Assembly: GCF_022811665.1 (NCBI RefSeq) | Contig: NZ_CP094529.1 | Span: 1,054,001-1,118,000 of the forward strand | Direction of reading: 5' to 3' | DNA: 64,000 bases | From: Chryseobacterium oryzae | GTDB lineage: Bacteria; Bacteroidota; Bacteroidia; Flavobacteriales; Weeksellaceae | Shown here: piece by piece, positions 55,522 through 64,000 of the stretch | Layout of the letters: each line of letters opens with the position of its first letter | How positions within the stretch are numbered: the first letter of the stretch is position 1 | Made by a program: the position numbers and the translations under genes | The notes under the pieces: model-generated | The model's input: the letters and a program-made list of their open reading frames with translations, nothing else | What the model was told of the DNA's origin: nothing | Databases searched by the model: none

Positions 55522-57705
55522 ATGACAATTGACGAAATTTATAGAAATGACGAATTAAGTGTTAGGTCTTATAATGTTTGTAAGTATAATGAATTGAACT
55601 CAGTGAATGATTTACATCAATATTTCCTAAAACATAAATCTTTTAATAAGCTAAGGAATTGTGGACGTAGATCTAATGATGAAATTATCGAAATTTATAA
55701 AAAATATAAGTATTCTGTTGAAATTGTTGAATCCAATGAAATAAAACCTTTAAAATTAGAAAATGTTATTGGTGAATTATCCAGAGTTCAAAGAGAGGTC
55801 GTTAATAGCTTCATCTTAGTTAATGTAGGTGCTTTGTCCGTGAGAAGTAAAAATGGTATAGCTCGCTATCTAGATGATAATTTCAAAATAAACAATTGGT
55901 GTTCAAAAATATTTATGAATGATAATTTTATACTTAGAAATATTGAAAATATTGGTGCAAAATCAATTGAAGAGTTAGATTTTTTTATTAATTCTATAAA
56001 GGATTTTATATACGAAGTCAGTAGTTTGAAAGATGAAAAACAAATACTAACTCTAAAAAATAAGTATCTAATTCAAAAAACATTTTCAACTTCTGATATA
56101 CCTTCTGAAATATTGGAAGCCGATTCTATCTTTCAGCTCACCGATTTTTTGTTGATAAATAATTTGTTATTTAATTATAATCAAACTAAAATAGTACAAA
56201 TGTCTTTCAAGTTTTATCTTGATTCGCAAATGCATAGTATTGAAAATGTTGCGCTTGAGCTTGATTTATCAAGAGAAAGAGTTCGTCAAATTAGAAAAGA
56301 AAGTGTAAATGAGTTATTTCAGAAATTAACATTTATAAAAAATTTTAATGATGATCTTCTTAAAAATTATAGTTTGGATGTTTCTGAAAAAATAATCAGA
56401 ATTAAAGACGATACCGTTGAAAGGGTAAATCTTAGAAGTAATACCAATTTTTCTAAAGAATTTATATCGTGTATTCTATCTGTGTATCTAAATGATGAAT
56501 TTGATTTAGTTGGAAATATTGAAGATTTATTACAAACAAAACTTTTTACTAGTAGAAATAGACACAATTGGAATAATTTCTATATCATACACAAAGACCT
56601 AAAAAATGTTGATTTTGTTTCATTATCAAATGATATTAGCTCAAGATTAAACGATCGGATAGAAGAAACATACTCATTTAGCTTTAAAAGTTATTTATCT
56701 AAATTTATTACGGATTCTGAAGAACTAATAGAACATATAGATTCTTTATTACCCATTGCTGAAACTATTATCAATGAGGAATTCAACTTATATCTTGATA
56801 TAGATGATAATATTGTATTTAAGAAAAATACAAGTAAACAAGCTTACGAATATGCTTTTGAAGCTTTAGAAATTTTAGGAGTAGCTTCAAAAGTTGAGGA
56901 TATAAAAGCTAAAATATTAGAAATTTATCCGCATTATGAAACTGATGAAGCAAAAGTTAGAGTATCAATGAAAAGAAAGGATGGTTTTGTACCCGTTGGA
57001 AGAGCAAGCGTATTTGGATTAAAAAAGTGGGAAAGTGAATTAAATGATTTTAAAGGTGGCACAATTAGAAGTATAACAAATGAATTTTTAGAAAAATTTG
57101 ATGAACCAAAACATATTTCAGAAATTGCAGAATATGTACTTAAATTCCGCCCAGATACGAACGAAAAAAGTATTTACTACAATCTTAGGATGGAGGAATC
57201 TTCTTCCTTTATATTTTTTAAAAAATCATATGTAGGTTTAAATAATAAGGAATATTCAGAAGAATTTGAAGTTTTACAAGAGTCTGATAAAAGAGATAGA
57301 AACTCTTGGGAAGATCGTTATCAAGATTTGTTAGAATTCTTAGATTTAGAAAACCGACTCCCATTTTCAGCTAATGTACCAGATGAGGAAATAGGTTTGT
57401 ATAGATGGCTCAATGTGCAGAAGGGAAAAATTAAATCAAAAAAATTATCCTCTGAAAAAGAGCAATTAGTTAATGGGGTATTTGAGAAGTTTCCTCAAAT
57501 TAATGGCAGAAGACGTATAAATTCAGAAGAAAAATATAATGAATTATTGAACTTTATTGAACTTCATAAAAGACTTCCATCTGCAAATAGAGAAGACGAA
57601 TATAAATTGTATCAGTTTTTTTACAACCAACGAAAATTACATAATATGAATGAACTAGATAAAAATGAAAAAAAATATTTTATGAAAGTAGCTAGTTTTT
57701 TTTAA
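55522..57705 (+). CDS. Defence-operon protein: alpha-CTD-like HhH + sigma region-4-like HTH + HARE-HTH + helicase-associated domains
   Basis: This 727-residue mosaic protein has several recognisable parts. Residues 10-58 resemble the RNA polymerase alpha C-terminal domain (LSVRSYNVCKYNELNSVNDL ... LRNCGRRSNDEI), and a second HhH-like unit is at about 105-160 (LRNIENIGAKSIEELDFF). Residues 239-263 (IENVALELDLSRERVRQIRK) match a sigma-70 region 4 HTH. Residues ~445-495 (VEDIKAKILEIYPHYETDE ... FVPVGRASVFGLKKWE) look like a HARE-HTH. The last 140 residues hold two helicase-associated (HA) repeats (SWEDRYQDLLEFL, EKYNELLNFIELHKRLP). ATG 55522 aligns exactly with its paralog's start at 61604; ATG 55507 is the alternative. 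Confidence 0.72.
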   Translation: MTIDEIYRNDELSVRSYNVCKYNELNSVNDLHQYFLKHKSFNKLRNCGRRSNDEIIEIYKKYKYSVEIVESNEIKPLKLENVIGELSRVQREVVNSFILVNVGALSVRSKNGIARYLDDNFKINNWCSKIFMNDNFILRNIENIGAKSIEELDFFINSIKDFIYEVSSLKDEKQILTLKNKYLIQKTFSTSDIPSEILEADSIFQLTDFLLINNLLFNYNQTKIVQMSFKFYLDSQMHSIENVALELDLSRERVRQIRKESVNELFQKLTFIKNFNDDLLKNYSLDVSEKIIRIKDDTVERVNLRSNTNFSKEFISCILSVYLNDEFDLVGNIEDLLQTKLFTSRNRHNWNNFYIIHKDLKNVDFVSLSNDISSRLNDRIEETYSFSFKSYLSKFITDSEELIEHIDSLLPIAETIINEEFNLYLDIDDNIVFKKNTSKQAYEYAFEALEILGVASKVEDIKAKILEIYPHYETDEAKVRVSMKRKDGFVPVGRASVFGLKKWESELNDFKGGTIRSITNEFLEKFDEPKHISEIAEYVLKFRPDTNEKSIYYNLRMEESSSFIFFKKSYVGLNNKEYSEEFEVLQESDKRDRNSWEDRYQDLLEFLDLENRLPFSANVPDEEIGLYRWLNVQKGKIKSKKLSSEKEQLVNGVFEKFPQINGRRRINSEEKYNELLNFIELHKRLPSANREDEYKLYQFFYNQRKLHNMNELDKNEKKYFMKVASFF

Positions 57706-57716
57706 AATAATAACTT

Positions 57717-57896
57717 ATGAAAATAAAAGAGAATAAAATCATTCAAAATGAAAGACTTAAAGAAATCTGCATAGCTAAAGATGTTGATTACAAATCATTA
57801 GAGCCATTATTGGATTCTGTAAGAGCAAAAAAAATAAAACGTGTTAACTATCATCAACAAAAAATAGTTGATGTAATTGAAAAAGCTACAAAATGA
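57717..57896 (+). CDS. 59-residue small protein of the defence-like operon
   Basis: The frame MKIKENKIIQNERLKEICIA ... IVDVIEKATK begins 12 bp after the previous stop. Its stop overlaps the next gene's start in ATGA, implying translational coupling. It is charged and helical, with no membrane segment. It resembles the small proteins reported beside DNA phosphorothioation (Dnd) genes, but this match is from memory and uncertain. Confidence 0.68.
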   Translation: MKIKENKIIQNERLKEICIAKDVDYKSLEPLLDSVRAKKIKRVNYHQQKIVDVIEKATK

Positions 57897-59998
57897 AATT
57901 TTCCAATATAAAAATTAACAATTTTAAGCAATATTATCGTACTGTAGATATTGATTTGCAAACTGATAATGATAAAAATATTGTCATAATTGGAGGTAAG
58001 AATGGATATGGTAAAACAAACTTTTTACTTGCAATAGTTTGGTGTTTGTATGGAGAAAAGATTTCTCAAATTGATGATAATTTTAAAAAAGAAATTCAAA
58101 AAGAGAAAAACTACTCTTCTTTTATGCAACAATCTATCAATTGGTCCGCACAAAAAGAAGGTGTAGATTCTTTTTCTGTGAGTATTTTAATTGATGAAAT
58201 AGAATTGCCTGAGATTAGTAAGTTATCTTCTAATGCTGAAAAAGTTTTAATCTCAAGGTCTCGAAATATAAACACGACGGAAGAAAAACTATCTATTGTT
58301 GACCCAATTTCTAATATTGAAATATTTGATAATGAGGAAGATAAATTTAATTTTATAAATGATTATATTATTCCTATTGATGCAGCAAAATTTGTTTTTT
58401 TTGATGCTGAGAAAATATCTGAGATAGCAAATTTATCTATTAAGGAAGAGGGAAGTTTTATAAATGACGCATTAGGCAAAATCTTAGGTTTGGATAGCTA
58501 TGAGACCCTTATAGAAGATTTTGAGTATTACATCAACACATTGAAGAAGGAAGGTGCTAATAAAAATCTTCAAGAGGAAATTATTGACCGTGAAAAATCC
58601 ATAGAATTATCAAATTTAGAAATCGAAAAATTAGAAGAGGAAAATGCTGAAAAGCTTAAAGAAATTGATGAATTAAAAAAGAAAATAAGAAAGTTTGATA
58701 ACTTAATTTCTTCAAATAGCAAACAAGGAAATTCTAGTTTTGATAGAGATTCAATAGTACAAGAAATTGAAAAAATCAAAGCAAAAGAAGCTGAACTGAG
58801 CGAAAAATTTAACGAATTGAGTGAAGTTATTCCCTTGGTAATTTTGGCTGGAAAATTAGAGGAGGTTAGAGAACACATTACAATTCAAGGTACAAACGAA
58901 ATTTCTTCAAGTTCTGAAAAAGAAAACTTAGAAAAAATAGAAAATTTTATCGAACTACTTTTCAATAAGCCACCAGAACCGGATAATTCAACAATGTCTT
59001 TTAGGGATAAAAGTTTTTATTATGAAAAAGCAAAAAAGCTGGGGAATGAACTTTACAATTCTGAAACTGATTATATAGAGTTAGAATTCGAGCACGATTT
59101 AAACAATGCCGAGAAAAAATTAATTGAAGATGCTATTAACTTAATACATTCTCAATCAAATGATTTGTTTCAAGCTACCATTGAAGAATTTAATATTATT
59201 GGAACAAAAAAAACAGATTTAATAAAGACTTTAAGTAAAATTGATGCAGATTTAGAAGATGATATTATATTAGAATATCTGTCAGAGAAGGAAACAGCTG
59301 AACATAACAATGCTTTAAACAACAGAAATATTGGAGAAAACACTCAAAAGATTCTTAAATTAAAAAAAGATATTACTCGTATAAATCAAGAACTCGTAAA
59401 CCTCAGAAATAAAGTTGATATTAATGCTCAAAACAAAGTTAAAATCAAAGAAACAGAAAAGTACATTGAAGTACTTCGCTTATTCTTAGAAGAGCAAAAG
59501 AACAATCATAAAGATAGTTTAGAAAAGACTATTTTAAGTGAGCTAAAAATATTGATGCACAAACTTTCGAATGATGAGAATAGAAGCAAATTTATAGAGG
59601 ATGTGCAAGTAACGATTTTAGCTGCAGGGCAAGGAATGAAAATCACTTTGCTTGACCAAGATGATAATGAAATACGAAAAGAAAGCTTATCCTCAGGCGA
59701 AAAGCAAATTTATATTTCTTGCTTAATTAAGGCTATTCTTAATGAATCTATCCAAAGTCTTCCAATATTTATTGATACACCTTTGGGAAGATTAGACGAA
59801 GAACACAGAGATAGTATTACAAAGAACTATTATCCAGCATTATCAGAGCAAGTTGTTTTGTTTTCAACTAATAGTGAGATTACACCTAAAAGATATAAAG
59901 ATATTTCTGAAAATATTTCAAAAGCATATTTACTAAGCAATGATGGGGTGAATACAAACTTAAGACAAGGATATTTTAATACAATACATAATGATTAG
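57893..59998 (+). CDS. dndD: DndD-like SMC/Rad50-type ATPase
   Basis: This 701-residue ABC-type ATPase has Walker A GGKNGYGKTN (residues 34-43), a long central coiled coil (about 210-310 and 440-560), the signature LSSGEKQIYIS and Walker B/D-loop IFIDTPLGRLDEEHR near the C-terminus. FFDAEKI (169-175) and the ending IDTPLGRLD are characteristic of DndD of the DNA phosphorothioation/defence systems. DndD is thought to couple ATP hydrolysis to DNA structure changes in the Dnd complex. It overlaps the small protein by 4 bp and the DndE-ATPase gene by 8 bp. Confidence 0.82.
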   Translation: MKFSNIKINNFKQYYRTVDIDLQTDNDKNIVIIGGKNGYGKTNFLLAIVWCLYGEKISQIDDNFKKEIQKEKNYSSFMQQSINWSAQKEGVDSFSVSILIDEIELPEISKLSSNAEKVLISRSRNINTTEEKLSIVDPISNIEIFDNEEDKFNFINDYIIPIDAAKFVFFDAEKISEIANLSIKEEGSFINDALGKILGLDSYETLIEDFEYYINTLKKEGANKNLQEEIIDREKSIELSNLEIEKLEEENAEKLKEIDELKKKIRKFDNLISSNSKQGNSSFDRDSIVQEIEKIKAKEAELSEKFNELSEVIPLVILAGKLEEVREHITIQGTNEISSSSEKENLEKIENFIELLFNKPPEPDNSTMSFRDKSFYYEKAKKLGNELYNSETDYIELEFEHDLNNAEKKLIEDAINLIHSQSNDLFQATIEEFNIIGTKKTDLIKTLSKIDADLEDDIILEYLSEKETAEHNNALNNRNIGENTQKILKLKKDITRINQELVNLRNKVDINAQNKVKIKETEKYIEVLRLFLEEQKNNHKDSLEKTILSELKILMHKLSNDENRSKFIEDVQVTILAAGQGMKITLLDQDDNEIRKESLSSGEKQIYISCLIKAILNESIQSLPIFIDTPLGRLDEEHRDSITKNYYPALSEQVVLFSTNSEITPKRYKDISENISKAYLLSNDGVNTNLRQGYFNTIHND

Positions 59999-61562
59999 AT
60001 TTAAAATTGATATAGAAAGTACAGAATTGTTGGATAGAATAACAACAATCTATAATTTTAAAAGAGATACAATTACTGCGAGAATTGCATTATCATTAAG
60101 TATTGAGAAAGGTAAAGTTTATACAGAAGATATTTCTAGTTTACCGCAAAATGGAAGAGAATATACTCCTACTAGTAATATTTTTGGCAGACTGATTAAT
60201 GATACAGACAATTTTACTTTGTATAAAACTATTTTTGATCAACATTATGGAAAAGAGCTTAGTGAAAATGATTTCGTAAGATTGTATAAATTACATTTAA
60301 AAGATGGACTCGATATTTGGAATACACAATTAGACAATTGCGATATTACAAAAGGTGAACATATTAGCATTTTATTGAAACCAATAAAAAAAGGTTTAAC
60401 ATTAAGATCTAATACACCATATATTTCCACTGACAGGAAGAAAAGTGATATTAGGGAATTTCAAGATCTACTTTCTTTTGAAATTGGAACTTCTGAAAAC
60501 AATGAGCCAATTGTAATCAATATAAATGATTTAAGAGAGTTTGACAACAGAAATATTGCAATTGCAGGAATGGCTGGTTCTGGAAAAACCCAACTTATTA
60601 AAGATATTTTATATCAAATCTCAAAAAAATCAAATTATGAATTAAAATATATTTTCTTTGATTATAAAGGAGAAGGAAATCCCGAACAACTTAAGCCTTT
60701 TTTAGAAGCTACCAAAGCAAGTTTCGTCGATATTGTAAATGATGGAGGAATTGATTTTAATCCTTTCCTTTCAATTAATTTAGAAGAAAGGCAGAAACCT
60801 TTTAGTATTCGTGCTTTTGTTGATACAATTTCAACATTTGTTCCTCGTATGGGAGTAAGCCAAGAAAATATTCTTATTAGTTTAATCAATGATTTGCTAG
60901 ATAGAAAAAATGGAACATATCCAACTATTGCTGAGTTGTTTAGCGACTTAGAAAACTATTACGAAGAGAATAGTATTAGACAAGATACACTATATGGTGT
61001 AGTACGAGATTTATCTACAAATATTTTTAATTGCGATCCAAATAATCCTGATATTTTAAGCAATAGTCTGTATTTAAATCTTCCTCCGGCATTATCGGAT
61101 ACACTTAGGCAGTTGGTTGTTTTTCTTTTGCTTAGATATTTCAATTCTTATTTTAGTTCTACCAACGATTGTGAGCCAAAGGAACATATCTTTCCTTTAC
61201 GATACGTTATTGTAATCGATGAAGCGCACATCTATTTAAAAAATAAAAATGCTAGGAAAGCTTTAGAAGATTTGTTAAGACTTTTACGCTCAAAAGGGGT
61301 TATTGTCGTTATGCTTTCACAGGGTGTTGAGGATTATAAAACCAAAGACTTTGATTTTGCATCTCAAGTGAAATTACCAATATGTTTGAATATTCAGAAT
61401 AAAGATTATAAGGCGATAAGCAACTTTGTTGGAACTCCAAATAGTAAGTATAAGTTGGAAACTGAGATTAAAAAATTAGACTCAGGTAAAGGACTAATTA
61501 ATATTGGAGAACCCAAAATAATTGAATTGAGACAGTGGTGGAGAACGACTAAATTAGTTTGA
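59991..61562 (+). CDS. DndE-like domain fused to HerA/FtsK-type ATPase
   Basis: This is a 523-residue fusion. Residues 1-115 have the DndE fold pattern (LLDRITTIYNFKRDTITARIALSLS ... YGKELSENDFVRLYKLHLKDGLDI); DndE binds nicked DNA in phosphorothioation systems. From about 170 the protein is a P-loop ATPase with Walker A GMAGSGKT (193-200), Walker B VIVIDEAH (406-413) and the glutamine/arginine region LLRSKGVIVVMLSQG, as in HerA/DUF87 ATPases. It is translationally coupled to the DndD-like gene, so the two probably form one complex. No nuclease motif is seen. Confidence 0.78.
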   Translation: MIRFKIDIESTELLDRITTIYNFKRDTITARIALSLSIEKGKVYTEDISSLPQNGREYTPTSNIFGRLINDTDNFTLYKTIFDQHYGKELSENDFVRLYKLHLKDGLDIWNTQLDNCDITKGEHISILLKPIKKGLTLRSNTPYISTDRKKSDIREFQDLLSFEIGTSENNEPIVININDLREFDNRNIAIAGMAGSGKTQLIKDILYQISKKSNYELKYIFFDYKGEGNPEQLKPFLEATKASFVDIVNDGGIDFNPFLSINLEERQKPFSIRAFVDTISTFVPRMGVSQENILISLINDLLDRKNGTYPTIAELFSDLENYYEENSIRQDTLYGVVRDLSTNIFNCDPNNPDILSNSLYLNLPPALSDTLRQLVVFLLLRYFNSYFSSTNDCEPKEHIFPLRYVIVIDEAHIYLKNKNARKALEDLLRLLRSKGVIVVMLSQGVEDYKTKDFDFASQVKLPICLNIQNKDYKAISNFVGTPNSKYKLETEIKKLDSGKGLINIGEPKIIELRQWWRTTKLV

Positions 61563-61603
61563 TTTATAGTGGAATGCATGTTCATAATTTCTTTATTGAT
61601 TGA

Positions 61604-63229
61604 ATGGAAATAGAAATTTATTTTTCAAAAGGATTAATTTCAGTTCGTACTTACAATATTTGTAAGAGAAATGATTTAAACACCTTGTTTATCATACAGG
61701 AATATTTGAATAAAAATAAATCTTTCAAAAAGTTAAGAGGTTGTGGATTAAAATCAACTTATGAATTAATTGATTTATGCAATCTTTCAGATGACTCTAT
61801 AGAAACTGAGGATATTAATGATATTTTACGTAGCAATGTTAGTGAAAAAGAAAAAAGTTATGATTTTGAAAGTATTGTATTACCCAATAAAAATGGATTG
61901 AATTTTCTTACAGGAAGATTTATTAAAGAATTGGGGATTAATGAAGATACTGTTGAAAATTCTGAGAAACTATTTCAAATTCAATTATACTTGAAGCAGT
62001 TAAATATTGAATTTTTATCTAAATTATTTCCAAAAATTTTATTTCCAGATACAATACTGGATAATTTATCAGTTTTTTCATTTATTGATTTTATAACAGT
62101 TACAGATGGGTTCTTAAATATTGAAGAAAAAAAACTATTTCAACTTTATTTCACTTTAAATAGTGAATCAGACCAGGATTATAATGTTTTAAAATCCAAT
62201 AAGTTTAAGCAACAAAGAGACGCTTTAAAACTATTAAATAAAATATCTATATGTTTTCAGATATTTCAGTCTATTGATGATGAGTCTATTAAAGAGATTT
62301 TGTACGATTCCGATGGAGATTTTTTTGTTTTTACAAACCAAGAATTTAAGTACATAAACGAGAAAAATAATACGAAGTTCACTGCTGATTTTGTAACATA
62401 CACATTTTCACTTTTGAAACAAGATGAATTTACTTTAGTTGGAAGTATTAATCATTTTTTTTCAAAAAGAACCATTAATAGTGAAAAATTATTTTATTGG
62501 AAAAATAATTATCTAATTAAAAATGACTATTTCTTACTGTTTAGCTTTGACAATTTTGTAAATGACCTTGAAGAAAAATTGCATAATATAAGAGATAATG
62601 ATTTTGAATTGTATTTTAAAAGTTATGCTAGTCGTTTTCTAAGTAGTAACGATGCTACAATTTTAGATAAATTATTGCCATTATTGGAGATCATATTAAA
62701 TAACGAGTTTAATATGTTTTTAAGTTTGAATGATAGTATTTTATTTAAGAAGAAATCTAATAAATTTTTATATTCAATTGATACTTTGGATGATGTTATT
62801 AATGCAATTAGATTGAAACAATCTGTTTTTTTTGAAAATGGTAGATATGAAGATTTAGTGCCTATGCAACTTAAAGATATTGCTTTTATGATAAGAAAAG
62901 ATTTGTCAACAGTTTCAAGAACCTTACTAAAAAAGCAATTTGTTCTTAATAACAAGCTTGTCCCTTATAAAATATTATTTAGTGATGGATCAATTAAAAC
63001 GATTACAGGAAATAGTGTTTCACAGTATGAAATTATGAACAAAATTTTATTTATTATTAATTCTGAAGACAAAAGAAAACCATTGACTGATGACTCAATT
63101 ATGATGATCTTAAATGAACAAGGATATATTATTGCAAGAAGAACTGTCGCAAAATATCGTGAAGAGAAATTGGGAATATTAAAAAGTACATTGAGGAAAG
63201 AAAAGAGTAACTCTAATAATATTAGCTAA
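61604..63229 (+). CDS. Defence-operon protein: alpha-CTD-like N-domain + sigma-54 (RpoN) C-terminal DNA-binding domain
   Basis: This 541-residue protein is a paralog of the first gene of the operon: the N-terminal 50 residues align without gaps (MEIEIYFSKGLISVRTYN versus MTIDEIYRNDELSVRSYN) and the middle shares DEFTLVGSI and FELYFKSYASRFL. Its C-terminus differs. Residues 418-541 match the sigma-54 DNA-binding region: an HTH (LKDIAFMIRKDLSTVSR, 423-439), YKILFSDG, RKPLTDDSIMMILNEQG and the RpoN box ARRTVAKYRE (511-520). The sigma-54 activator region I and core-binding domain are absent. It may bind -24/-12-like DNA without acting as a sigma factor (inference). Confidence 0.75.
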   Translation: MEIEIYFSKGLISVRTYNICKRNDLNTLFIIQEYLNKNKSFKKLRGCGLKSTYELIDLCNLSDDSIETEDINDILRSNVSEKEKSYDFESIVLPNKNGLNFLTGRFIKELGINEDTVENSEKLFQIQLYLKQLNIEFLSKLFPKILFPDTILDNLSVFSFIDFITVTDGFLNIEEKKLFQLYFTLNSESDQDYNVLKSNKFKQQRDALKLLNKISICFQIFQSIDDESIKEILYDSDGDFFVFTNQEFKYINEKNNTKFTADFVTYTFSLLKQDEFTLVGSINHFFSKRTINSEKLFYWKNNYLIKNDYFLLFSFDNFVNDLEEKLHNIRDNDFELYFKSYASRFLSSNDATILDKLLPLLEIILNNEFNMFLSLNDSILFKKKSNKFLYSIDTLDDVINAIRLKQSVFFENGRYEDLVPMQLKDIAFMIRKDLSTVSRTLLKKQFVLNNKLVPYKILFSDGSIKTITGNSVSQYEIMNKILFIINSEDKRKPLTDDSIMMILNEQGYIIARRTVAKYREEKLGILKSTLRKEKSNSNNIS

Positions 63230-63316
63230 TTGTCAAGTATCAATATTTGTAGAGATTTTCTTTTTCTACTTAATCTTATGTATATTAAGAATGTCTAAAT
63301 TTCATACTTTTGCACA
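63230..63316. promoter_or_regulatory. Spacer with candidate promoter of the DUF1016 gene
   Basis: TACTTTTG at 63305-63312 matches TAnnTTTG but ends only 4 bp before the ATG, which would give a nearly leaderless transcript. No -33 TTG is apparent. Confidence 0.35.
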
Positions 63317-64000
63317 ATGAGCCAATTAGAAAAATCGCAGCTTTTTCAGTCCATTAAAAATCTTGTTGATACAGCAAGAAATAATATTGTTCGTAATGTA
63401 AATTCGGCGATGTTGTTAACCTATTTCGAGATTGGAAGAATGATTGTGGAGGACGAGCAAAATGGGAAAGAACGTGCAGATTACGCTAAAGAAACGCTTA
63501 AAAACCTAAGTAAACTCTTAAATTCTGAGTTTGGAAGAGGTTTTTCCGTTGATAATCTACAATGGATGAGGAAGTTTTTTCTAACTTATCAAAATTACGA
63601 GACACCGTCTCGTATTTCCAACGAAGAACAAAATTATGAGACACCGTCTCGTATTTCTCAAAAAACTGAAAACAAATCCAATACTAATGCAATTTCTTTT
63701 AATTTATCGTGGTCGCATTATATTCAATTGTTGAAAATCGACAATGAAGATGAAAGAAAATTCTACGAAATCGAAGCAGCTAATAATAATTGGAGCATTC
63801 GTGAACTGAAAAGACAATATTGTTCCGCAGTTTATGAACGTTTAGCTTTAAGTCGTGATAAAGAAGGTGTAAAAGAATTGGCTAAAAAAGGACAAATCAT
63901 AGAAAAACCTACCGATGTTTTGAAAAGCCATTATGTCTTAGAGTTTTTAGACCTAAAAGAAGACAATCGCTATTCTGAAACCGATTTAGAAACAGAAATC
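63317..64000 (+). CDS. DUF1016/PDDEXK nuclease family protein (YhcG-like), 3' end outside window
   Basis: The first 228 residues of a YhcG-type protein are present. The DUF1016 N-terminal domain is clear (SIKNLVDTARNNIVRNVNSAMLLTYFEIGRMIVEDEQNGKERA, FSVDNLQWMRKFFLTYQNY, LSWSHYIQLLKIDNEDERKFYEIEAANNNWSIRELKRQ). The start of the C-terminal nuclease domain follows (VLEFLDLKEDNRYSETDLE). These proteins are frequent in restriction-modification and defence loci. An unusual insert carries YETPSRIS twice (about residues 94-114). Confidence 0.88.
   Translation, partial: MSQLEKSQLFQSIKNLVDTARNNIVRNVNSAMLLTYFEIGRMIVEDEQNGKERADYAKETLKNLSKLLNSEFGRGFSVDNLQWMRKFFLTYQNYETPSRISNEEQNYETPSRISQKTENKSNTNAISFNLSWSHYIQLLKIDNEDERKFYEIEAANNNWSIRELKRQYCSAVYERLALSRDKEGVKELAKKGQIIEKPTDVLKSHYVLEFLDLKEDNRYSETDLETEI
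63597..63660 (+). repeat. Tandem duplicated palindrome inside the DUF1016 gene
   Basis: TACGAGACACCGTCTCGTATTTC occurs at about 63596-63618 and again, as TATGAGACACCGTCTCGTATTTC, at about 63637-63659. Each has a GAGAC/GTCTC hairpin. Translated, each gives YETPSRIS. Confidence 0.8.

Noticed and set aside
57893..61562. Complete Dnd phosphorothioation system
   Set aside because: No DndA (cysteine desulfurase), DndB or DndC (PAPS-reductase-like) is present within the window.

Overview
The window looks like a flavobacterial chromosome, most likely Chryseobacterium or a close Weeksellaceae relative. It is AT-rich, has Bacteroidota-type -7 boxes (TAnnTTTG), and carries typical family members: monomeric isocitrate dehydrogenase, CCC-motif membrane protein, GLPGLI protein, Bacteroidota-type tyrosine recombinase and many short lipoproteins. 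The genus is inference; no rRNA is present.

Bases 1-37,540 are ordinary core genome. In order they hold an old-yellow-enzyme fragment, small membrane/DUF genes, a retropepsin-like lipoprotein region, di-heme cytochrome c peroxidase, a DEAD-box helicase, icd, tpx, a DUF763 protein, purB, an OmpA lipoprotein, purL, an ECF sigma/anti-sigma/DUF4097 operon with a barstar-like gene, dgkA-like, dnaN, an AAA ATPase, a Nei/Fpg-like glycosylase, dgt, an SPFH protein, an amino-acid permease, a TPR protein, an outer-membrane barrel and tRNA-Arg(TCG). Most units end in clear intrinsic terminators.

Bases 37,750-49,650 are the most striking part: an integron-like gene-cassette array. Ten complete repeats of 190-193 bp and one half repeat separate single genes, all on the minus strand. 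Each gene stops 6-12 bp from the repeat core. Every repeat is bounded by AAC/GTT triplets. The three bases next to the triplet vary, and in 10 of 10 cassettes with both ends visible they match (as inverse complements) between the two ends of the SAME CASSETTE, although the two ends of a single repeat match in only 3 of 10. That is the signature expected if cassettes are excised and inserted at G/TT as in integrons. The repeats also show compensatory base changes supporting a folded cloverleaf-like structure. Two IS110-family remnants end exactly at a GTT cassette junction, resembling the integron-targeting IS1111-attC group. The cargo is mainly exported lipoproteins or secreted proteins of unknown function. 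A tyrosine recombinase that does not look like IntI is divergently oriented at the head of the array.

Bases 49,877-55,140 hold mobile-element genes: the recombinase, an RteC-like protein, an excisionase-like HTH protein and a primase/VirE-type ATPase. Bases 55,500-63,230 form a tight five-gene operon that looks like an undescribed defence system. It contains a DndD-like SMC ATPase, a DndE domain fused to a HerA/FtsK-type ATPase, a 59-aa protein, and two flanking paralogs built from RNA-polymerase-like parts: alpha-CTD-like HhH domains, a sigma-70 region-4-like HTH in one, and a sigma-54 DNA-binding domain with RpoN box in the other. No DndA, DndB or DndC is visible. A DUF1016 (YhcG-type) nuclease gene runs off the right edge.
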